Source of the DNA: Methanobacteriota archaeon
Lineage (GTDB): Archaea; Thermoplasmatota; Poseidoniia; Poseidoniales; Thalassarchaeaceae
Direction of reading: 5' to 3'
Assembly (NCBI GenBank): GCA_002727275.1
Contig: PBWO01000057.1
Span: forward strand, 1-6,318
Length of the DNA stretch: 6,318 nt
Shown: piece by piece, positions 1 through 4,961 of the stretch
How positions within the stretch are numbered: the stretch's first letter is position 1
Layout of the letters: every line of letters starts with the position of its first letter
Notes under the pieces: generated by a model
Database searches by the model: none
Told to the model about the DNA's origin: nothing
Seen by the model: the letters and a program-made list of their open reading frames with translations, nothing else
Translations under genes and position numbers: made by a program

Positions 1-1166
1 GTGGTCTTACCGGAGCCGGTTGAGCCGACAAGTCCCACGGTCTCTCCCGCTGGAATAGTTAGGTTTACTCCTTCTAGCACTGTCTCTCTATTTGGATAAG
101 AGAAGCCTAGATCGTTGAAACTAATTTCTCCTTCAACCTGCTCAAGTTTGGTATCGCCCTCAACAATGCCAATCTCCGTGTCAAGCAAGTCTAGGACTCT
201 GGAAGTAGAGGCCATGGCGCGCTGGTACAAATCAAAGGTCTCTCCGAGCCTTGTTAGGGGCCACAACAGCCTTTGTGTGATGAATACGATAACCGAGTAT
301 GCTCCGAGGCTTATCTTTCCGTCTAGGGCGAACCAACCACCAACTAGCATATTTGCTGTGAAAGCGAATAGGATAGCCATCCTGATAATTGGAACGAAGG
401 ATGCAGAGAGGCGGATTGCCTCTTTGTTTGCCTCTCTGTAGGAAGTCGAAGCCTCCTCGACCCTGTCGACTTCGCGCTGCTCTGCAGTAAACGACTTGAT
501 TGTTGTAATTCCGTGCAGATTGTTGTTCAGCAGCGCGTTGAGATCGGCCACCTTTCCTCTGACCTTGCTGTATCTGACCCCTATCCTGCGCTGATAGATG
601 AAAGAGCCAGTGACTATGATTGGAACAGGCAGGATTGCCAGCAAGGCGACCTCGGGTGCAACAGAGATCATTATCGCGCCAACGACAATAATTGTGGTCG
701 CCACGTGTAGCAAGTCAGTTGCACCTTGGTCGAGGAAGCGCTCGAGTTGGTTCACATCGTCATTCATTATCGCCATTAGGCTGCCCGTGGGCTGCTCTGA
801 GAACCACTGCATCTCAAGATCTTGGATGTGAGTATAAGCAGACATTCTCAACTCGTGCTGAGCAGTCTGGGCTAAATTCCTCCATAACACTGCGTAGAAG
901 TATTGGAATAGCGATTCTAGGACCCATATCACCACAGTGATTCCGGTTAGGAGATAGAGTTGGTCGTAGACATCAGTATAACCAAACTGGGCTAGGAAGG
1001 AGTCCTCTTGCGCTGCGACCACATCTATTGCCATACCGATGAGGACTGGAGGAGCTAGGTCCCACACCTTGTTGATGATTGAACAAAACGAAGCTAGTAG
1101 CACTGTAGCCCTGTGTTCTTTGAGATGCTCCAAGAGTCTCATCAGAGGATGTCTGCCTCCATCCAT
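1..1166 (-). CDS. ABC exporter, fused membrane domain and ATPase, 3' part missing
   Basis: This is a half-transporter of the MsbA/lipid and multidrug exporter type, which pumps a substrate outward with ATP. I read 388 codons before the left edge of the window cuts the gene. The membrane domain spans about residues 15-310, with hydrophobic helices near 21-50, 71-95, 152-190 and 255-300, and the typical loop with PTGSLMAIMNDDVNQLE (126-142). The ATPase domain begins near residue 345; an A-loop tyrosine is at 357 (FSYP) and Walker A GSTGSGKT is at 381-388, the last full codons seen. The signature motif, Walker B and H-loop lie outside. The start is the ATG at 1166: an in-frame TGA sits at 1178-1176 with no other start between. 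No Shine-Dalgarno sequence precedes it; the start codon lies in one arm of an inverted repeat. It follows the lipoprotein gene on the same strand. The substrate cannot be told from sequence. Exporters of this type may pair with a second half-transporter, which could lie to the left. Confidence 0.93.
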   Translation of the reverse strand, partial: MDGGRHPLMRLLEHLKEHRATVLLASFCSIINKVWDLAPPVLIGMAIDVVAAQEDSFLAQFGYTDVYDQLYLLTGITVVIWVLESLFQYFYAVLWRNLAQTAQHELRMSAYTHIQDLEMQWFSEQPTGSLMAIMNDDVNQLERFLDQGATDLLHVATTIIVVGAIMISVAPEVALLAILPVPIIVTGSFIYQRRIGVRYSKVRGKVADLNALLNNNLHGITTIKSFTAEQREVDRVEEASTSYREANKEAIRLSASFVPIIRMAILFAFTANMLVGGWFALDGKISLGAYSVIVFITQRLLWPLTRLGETFDLYQRAMASTSRVLDLLDTEIGIVEGDTKLEQVEGEISFNDLGFSYPNRETVLEGVNLTIPAGETVGLVGSTGSGKT

Positions 1167-1180
1167 GACTAAGCGTCATG
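1164..1180 (-). repeat. Inverted repeat enclosing the exporter start codon
   Basis: Read on the minus strand this is CATGAC-GCTTA-GTCATG: two perfect 6-base arms around a 5-base loop. The exporter ATG (1166-1164) is the end of the second arm, and a second, out-of-frame ATG lies in the first arm (1179-1177). In RNA it could form a small hairpin that partly hides the start codon; in DNA it could be a protein-binding site. The stem is short, so chance is possible. Confidence 0.45.
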
Positions 1181-1195
1181 ACAGGAGTGTTTGAA

Positions 1196-1211
1196 GATAC
1201 TCATCAGTATC
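1196..1211 (-). repeat. Small hairpin after the lipoprotein stop codon
   Basis: On the minus strand the sequence is GATACT-GATG-AGTATC, a perfect 6-base stem with a 4-base loop, beginning 4 bases after the lipoprotein TAG stop. It is followed by TTCAAACA rather than a run of T, so it is not a convincing terminator. It may be an mRNA processing or stability element between lipoprotein and exporter, or chance. Together with the repeat at 1164-1180 it takes up most of the 49-base gap. Confidence 0.4.
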
Positions 1212-1215
1212 ATTG

Positions 1216-2301
1216 CTAAGGCGTCTGGCCAGTCCAAGAATCAGCCCAAATATCGAAGGTTCTGATTTCAACTGTAGAGGATGAGTTGGTACGTATCTCA
1301 TAGTAATCAGAAGCTGAGAAATATCCATCTCCTGAATAATCCCAGAAAATAAATTCCCACCAATCACCATTTTCATCAGTTTGGTTCAAGACATTATCTG
1401 CTAGGTTAAACTCAGACAGAGTAGTCTCTTCTCCACCATCTGTCGAAATTGCAAGGAAATTCAATTCCGCGGGGTTTACTTCTGATGTAAATCCGCTAGG
1501 GACATAACCACTCCAGGAAGTTATCCCGTCAGCCGATTGTATGGGATTTGAAATACTGAAATCGATGGCAATGCGCGGAAGTCCTTCTTGGAGTTGAATT
1601 GAAACTGAGTCGCCGGTCATTACTTTGAGTCTGAATGTCTCTTCATCGCCAGAATATGTCTCTATCCCAGTAATCATTGGTGGCGTACCCATCAACTCGA
1701 TGATAATTGTATGAGTATCGTTGTTTGCCGTGGCTACTTGTTGAGTGGAAGTCAAATCTCCAGAGATTAACCAGTCCAAATCAGCCACGGCAGATGTATC
1801 GAATGCAAATGGAGGCCAGAACCCATCAGGTTGCTCTAGCGCCAACTGTGCCATCTCATAGAACGGGTCAGCATAATCGGGGACTTCGTCCCTTCCCTCG
1901 TACCAGTCACCGTTTACCCTGATGTTTGTCATCTTCTGTCCCTCAATCACTTGATTCTCAATAGTGCTAGTTCCCAATGTCATCCTCATTGATATAGAGC
2001 GTATTTGAGAGGAGGTAATCTTCGATACATCCCAGTGTATTTCTGCGAACTGCCCCATATTCTCGTAAGTCGTTGTAGTCTCAATTTTGAGGTTATCATG
2101 AATGGTGGCCAAAGCTAAGACATCGAATGCACCGGGTGCGGACAATAATTCCGACAGAGCATCGGACTCTAGTGGGAAGCAATCAACTTCCCCGCAGCCT
2201 TCATCGGAGGCGTTGAGACAACCAGTAAACGCTGTGCTGAGCATTAACAGCACGACTAGGGTGGAGAATCTCACATCCTCTCGGGACTGCCCATCCGTCA
2301 T
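1216..2301 (-). CDS. Secreted lipoprotein of unknown function
   Basis: A predicted surface lipoprotein of 361 residues from the ATG at 2301. The N-terminus has an arginine (11), a hydrophobic stretch at 12-25 and a lipobox-like AFTGC with the lipidation cysteine at 28; Phe at the -3 position is not ideal. Two more cysteines (36 and 41) follow in an acidic linker. The rest is soluble, acidic, rich in Thr, Ser and Asp and looks mostly beta-stranded. Near the C-terminus (321-332) lies DYSGDGYFSASD, which fits the DxSxDGxxSxxD pattern of an EF-hand or dockerin-like calcium loop. I do not recognise a family; the run of amphipathic strands with INVNGDWYEG-like character (here IRVNGDWYEG) loosely recalls LolA/LprG-type lipid-carrier lipoproteins, which is only a guess. 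Other possible starts are GTG 2310 (three residues longer) and GTG 2274, which would leave a very standard signal peptide (MRFSTLVVLLML). It lies 49 bases upstream of the exporter on the same strand and is divergent from the NAD kinase gene. Confidence 0.8.
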   Translation of the reverse strand: MTDGQSREDVRFSTLVVLLMLSTAFTGCLNASDEGCGEVDCFPLESDALSELLSAPGAFDVLALATIHDNLKIETTTTYENMGQFAEIHWDVSKITSSQIRSISMRMTLGTSTIENQVIEGQKMTNIRVNGDWYEGRDEVPDYADPFYEMAQLALEQPDGFWPPFAFDTSAVADLDWLISGDLTSTQQVATANNDTHTIIIELMGTPPMITGIETYSGDEETFRLKVMTGDSVSIQLQEGLPRIAIDFSISNPIQSADGITSWSGYVPSGFTSEVNPAELNFLAISTDGGEETTLSEFNLADNVLNQTDENGDWWEFIFWDYSGDGYFSASDYYEIRTNSSSTVEIRTFDIWADSWTGQTP

Positions 2302-2308
2302 GAGTCTC

Positions 2309-2320
2309 ACGCCTAGGCGT
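2309..2320. repeat. Perfect 12-base palindrome next to the lipoprotein start
   Basis: ACGCCTAGGCGT reads the same on both strands. It lies 7 bases upstream of the lipoprotein ATG (2301) and overlaps the alternative GTG (2310-2308). It sits downstream of the TATA-like core on the lipoprotein side, where a bound repressor dimer would block transcription. On the minus strand it starts within ATGACGCCTAG, which resembles ATGACGCTTAG just before the exporter start. The operator role is an inference. Confidence 0.4.
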
Positions 2321-2350
2321 CATCAATTCCGTTTGTTCTGTCTAGCGTCG

Positions 2351-2363
2351 TCCCTATATGGGA
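2351..2363. promoter_or_regulatory. TATA-like core in the divergent gap
   Basis: The sequence TCCC-TATAT-GGGA carries a TATA-like centre inside 4-base inverted arms and is the most AT-rich TATA candidate in the gap between the lipoprotein and NAD kinase genes. Its centre is about 36 bases before the NAD kinase ATG. With the usual archaeal distance of about 25 bases from TATA to the start of transcription, this gives a short leader of about ten bases. Near symmetry (CTATATG one way, CATATAG the other) means it could also serve the lipoprotein gene. No clear purine-rich BRE is visible, so the call is weak. Confidence 0.3.
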
Positions 2364-2392
2364 CCTGCTAGAGGGCAGGACGGGGGAACAGC

Positions 2393-3280
2393 ATGTCTGC
2401 GAAGGAGGTCCTCGTCGTTTTCAAGAAGAACTTCGAGGATGTGCACGATGATTCATTGTTGAAGGTGAAAGCCGAATTGGACCAATTAGCCAGTCAGGGA
2501 CTAGTTGCAGTTGAATACAAAGTGAGAGAGACTGTTACTAGTGATGACTTCGCTGACATAGATCTTGCAGTCATTCTAGGTGGCGATGGAACGCTGACAT
2601 CGATTGCACATTCGATTGGTAGTGATATACCAGTAATGGGCGTCAATAGTCACCCTCAGGATGACGATGAAGATGGGTCTTACGGATTCTACATGGGAAG
2701 TGATCCGGAGAGCTTTGGAGATGATGTCAGAGCGGCACTAGATGGAAAGGCGATTGAAAACGTACTGCCTCGACTTCAAGCCGAGATAATCACAACTAGT
2801 GGTAAGAAGATTCTCTCTGACCCTGCCCTCAATGACCTAATCATCGCGAACACCCACCAATACCAGCCTTCTCGCTATCGGCTGGAGAGGAGTTCAGGTT
2901 CTGATGCAATTGATGTAATTCAGCGCTCTTCTGGGTGCTTATTCTCTACTTTCCTAGGCCAAGGCGCATGGTTCAGGCACGTTGTCGATATAGAGGGTAC
3001 GAGATTCCCTGTGGACGAATTAAATTCTAGATATCTGTTTGTAGCTAGGGACCTTCCTAGAAGTGAGCGCTTCGATGACGGCTCATACTGGGAGTGGACA
3101 GATGAGGCTACGGTGATAACCAGCGATATGCATCGTGGATATATCGTCGGCGACGGATGGGACGAGACTCACTTCACTAGAGGGGCCAAGGTTACTGTGG
3201 CCCTGAACGGGCCTGAGTTGACTCTGCTCACGTTCCGTCGAACAATACACGACGGGGTTGCTCATTGGATTGAATATTAG
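2393..3280 (+). CDS. nadK: NAD kinase family protein, NADK2/NADK3-like
   Basis: Predicted to phosphorylate NAD(H) with ATP to NADP(H) in the cytoplasm; 295 residues, usual family length. The Rossmann-like N-terminal half has the family hallmark GGDGT at 63-67, with Asp65 expected to be catalytic, then GVN (83-85) and GFYMGSDPESF (98-108). The NE/ND motif is ALNDLII (145-151; Asn147, Asp148). The C-terminal beta domain is not of the usual bacterial form: instead of DG..xSTPTGSTAY it has RSSGCLFSTFLGQGAW (178-193), whose SSG recalls human mitochondrial NADK2 and plant NADK3 as I remember them. The expected GTGS/AAGS turn is replaced by FLGQ, so substrate preference or even activity is uncertain. 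The tail GDGWDETHFTRGAKVTVAL matches the closing DG...G..V strand pattern. The start ATG 2393 has a G-rich GGGGGA (2382-2387) five bases upstream, a weak ribosome binding site. The gene is alone on the plus strand and its stop overlaps that of the MscS gene. Confidence 0.85.
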   Translation: MSAKEVLVVFKKNFEDVHDDSLLKVKAELDQLASQGLVAVEYKVRETVTSDDFADIDLAVILGGDGTLTSIAHSIGSDIPVMGVNSHPQDDDEDGSYGFYMGSDPESFGDDVRAALDGKAIENVLPRLQAEIITTSGKKILSDPALNDLIIANTHQYQPSRYRLERSSGSDAIDVIQRSSGCLFSTFLGQGAWFRHVVDIEGTRFPVDELNSRYLFVARDLPRSERFDDGSYWEWTDEATVITSDMHRGYIVGDGWDETHFTRGAKVTVALNGPELTLLTFRRTIHDGVAHWIEY

Positions 3281-4152
3281 AATCCAAGTTCTTCCAAATC
3301 AACATCGCTGTTCATGTTGACTCTGACTGGATAGGCGAGAGTGACCTTCTGATCCTCGAACTGCTTGAGAATCTCAGTGACAAAGGAAGACTTCGAAGAT
3401 CTCATCTTTCGTGCATTGTCTACATAGTAGCGAATCTCCATAATGACCTCTTGGTCACCAAAGTCTCTGAGAACAACTCCCGGAGGCTTGGGCTTCTGGC
3501 TTATCTCAGGGTGGTTGTTTGCAATATCGGTTACAATCTCCTCCGCCTTGGTGACATTGCTCCATGTAGCCGTGAGTCCTAGTCGAATTCTGACTCTGAG
3601 TTCACTATGACTGAAGTTGGCGACCGCATCCTTGGTAAGCAACTTGTTTGGAATCGTCAGTAGGACTCCATCGGTAGAGCGCACGTGAGTGGTACGCAGG
3701 CCGATTTCCACAACGTCTCCCCAACTGCTGTATATTCCTCCCAGTTTCTTGGGCAGTAGTATTCGCTCGCCCTCTCGGAATGGTCTGTCTATGATGATGA
3801 AGATTCCAGCGATTACGTTCTCCATCGTATCTTGGGCGGCAAAGGCCACAGCTAGGCCGAAGATTCCCAGAGCGGCAACGATTCCGGCGACATTGATTCC
3901 AAGCTCACTTGCGGCAGTCAGCACGACGATGGCCCACATTGCAACACCTGCAATGCGGAACATGAAATTCTCAAGTCCTTCATCGAATTCTGTCTTGTCG
4001 AACAACTTCCTTAGTTGCCTCTTGGCTATCCCGATGAGAGGAACACCGATGACTAGGATCATTAGTGCAGAAATGGGTCCAGTAGCCAGCAATTCCGAGG
4101 CGCATTCATAGTTTGGCTCGATGTTGTTAGGAAGGTCTTCTAAACAACTCAT
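3277..4152 (-). CDS. mscS: Small-conductance mechanosensitive channel, MscS family
   Basis: A membrane channel that opens when the membrane is stretched and lets solutes out, protecting the cell in hypo-osmotic shock; family members work as heptamers. At 291 residues it is the compact, E. coli MscS-sized type. Three membrane segments are seen: about 26-43, 65-82 and the pore helix 86-121, which is rich in Gly and Ala and contains the AxxAxQD turn (Gln107) followed by the hallmark DRPFREGERI (122-131). The beta domain follows, with GDVVEIGLRTTHVRSTDG (145-162), the conserved IPNKLL (167-172) and NFS (179-181), then an alpha/beta C-terminal domain. The ATG at 4152 is the first start after an in-frame TAA at 4167-4165. 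It lies 62 bases after the importer ATPase on the same strand, so it may be the last gene of that operon; the gap holds a short TTTT and a weak 5-base inverted repeat (4166-4170 with 4180-4184), but no clear terminator. The stop codon overlaps the end of the NAD kinase gene. Confidence 0.93.
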   Translation of the reverse strand: MSCLEDLPNNIEPNYECASELLATGPISALMILVIGVPLIGIAKRQLRKLFDKTEFDEGLENFMFRIAGVAMWAIVVLTAASELGINVAGIVAALGIFGLAVAFAAQDTMENVIAGIFIIIDRPFREGERILLPKKLGGIYSSWGDVVEIGLRTTHVRSTDGVLLTIPNKLLTKDAVANFSHSELRVRIRLGLTATWSNVTKAEEIVTDIANNHPEISQKPKPPGVVLRDFGDQEVIMEIRYYVDNARKMRSSKSSFVTEILKQFEDQKVTLAYPVRVNMNSDVDLEELGF

Positions 4153-4214
4153 GACATTACCGCTTTACCTACGGTTGAAAGGTATGACGGCTGTAAACTG
4201 AGTCAAAATGCCGA

Positions 4215-4961
4215 TTATAGAATCTGTTCAAGGAACAGCTTAGTCCTATCGTGCTTGGGATTGGTGAAGAACTCCTCTGGAGTATTCTGCTCGACCAACT
4301 CGCCCTCATCAAACAGAATACAGCGGTCTGCGACCTCTTTGGCGAAGCCCATCTCGTGTGTCACAACAATCATCGTGACGTCTTCCTTTGCAAGATCAAC
4401 CATTACATCCAGAACTTCCTTGATCATCTCCGGGTCTAGCGCCGAAGTAGGCTCGTCGAATAGCATAATCTTCGGGTCCATGGCTAGGGCACGAGCAATG
4501 GCTACTCTCTGCTGTTGACCTCCAGAAAGTCCGCTCGGATACTTGTAGGCCTGCTCAGGTATTCCGACCTTCTCCAGAAGTGCCATCGCCTTTTCTTCTG
4601 CCTGTCTCTTGGGCAACCCCTTAACCTTCATCGGAGCGAGGGTGATGTTCTCCATTATGGTCAGGTGAGGGAAGAGGTTGAACTGCTGGAAAACGAAGCC
4701 GACTTCTGCTCTGACATACTTCATGTCCGCTACTGTGGTATCGTCATCAATTGTGATTCCATCTATTACGACTGTGCCGCCACTGTGTGGCTGAAGTCTA
4801 TTCAGGGTCCGGATATACGTTGATTTGCCTGAGCCCGATGGCCCTAGGATTACGACGATCTCTCCTTTCCTGATGCTGATGTCTATTCCCTTCAGTGCCC
4901 AAAAGTCACCGAAGTTCACTTTCACTCCCTTTGTATCAATTATCATCTCTTCTTCACTCAT
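4215..4961 (-). CDS. aapP: Polar amino acid ABC importer, ATPase subunit (AapP/GlnQ-like)
   Basis: The cytoplasmic ATPase that powers uptake of polar amino acids; 248 residues, the full family length. All nucleotide-binding motifs are intact: Walker A GPSGSGKST (40-48), Q-loop VFQQFNLFPHLT (90-101), signature LSGGQQQR (145-152), Walker B IMLFDEPTSALDPE (165-178) and the H-loop VTHEMGFA (200-207, His202). The C-terminal PEEFFTNPKHDRTKLFLEQIL-type ending and IPEQAYKYP (134-142) are close to the AapP proteins of the general amino acid system as I remember them, more so than to GlnQ or HisP, but the substrate is not fixed by the ATPase. The start ATG (4961-4959) overlaps the permease stop (TGA, 4960-4958) as ATGA, with a strong purine-rich ribosome binding site upstream. 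It forms a unit with the permease and is followed by the MscS gene. Confidence 0.96.
   Translation of the reverse strand: MSEEEMIIDTKGVKVNFGDFWALKGIDISIRKGEIVVILGPSGSGKSTYIRTLNRLQPHSGGTVVIDGITIDDDTTVADMKYVRAEVGFVFQQFNLFPHLTIMENITLAPMKVKGLPKRQAEEKAMALLEKVGIPEQAYKYPSGLSGGQQQRVAIARALAMDPKIMLFDEPTSALDPEMIKEVLDVMVDLAKEDVTMIVVTHEMGFAKEVADRCILFDEGELVEQNTPEEFFTNPKHDRTKLFLEQIL

Noticed and set aside
115..940. Several plus-strand open frames
   Set aside because: They are antisense to the ABC exporter, whose frame reads through without a break.
973..1179. Minus-strand frame starting at an ATG 13 bases upstream of the exporter start
   Set aside because: It is out of frame with the exporter and its product has no family features; the ATG is explained by the inverted repeat. 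A regulatory short frame cannot be excluded but nothing supports it.
1191..1215. Intrinsic terminator after the lipoprotein gene
   Set aside because: The hairpin has only 6 base pairs and no T run follows, and archaeal termination normally relies on T-rich tracts.
1176..1376. Minus-strand frame of 66 codons over the lipoprotein 3' end
   Set aside because: It is an alternative frame inside the lipoprotein gene with no start signal.
2272..2274. GTG as the lipoprotein start
   Set aside because: It would give a neat signal peptide, but the TATA-like core would be about 80 bases away and no ribosome binding site at proper spacing is seen; ATG 2301 was preferred. The choice is not secure.
3689..4111. 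A 140-codon open frame on the plus strand
   Set aside because: It lies wholly antisense to the MscS gene, whose motifs are intact, and its product is low-complexity Ser/Pro/Ile/Met-rich with no domain.
4251..4823. Three overlapping open frames on the plus strand
   Set aside because: They are antisense to the importer ATPase, which carries every expected motif; no start signals or recognisable domains.
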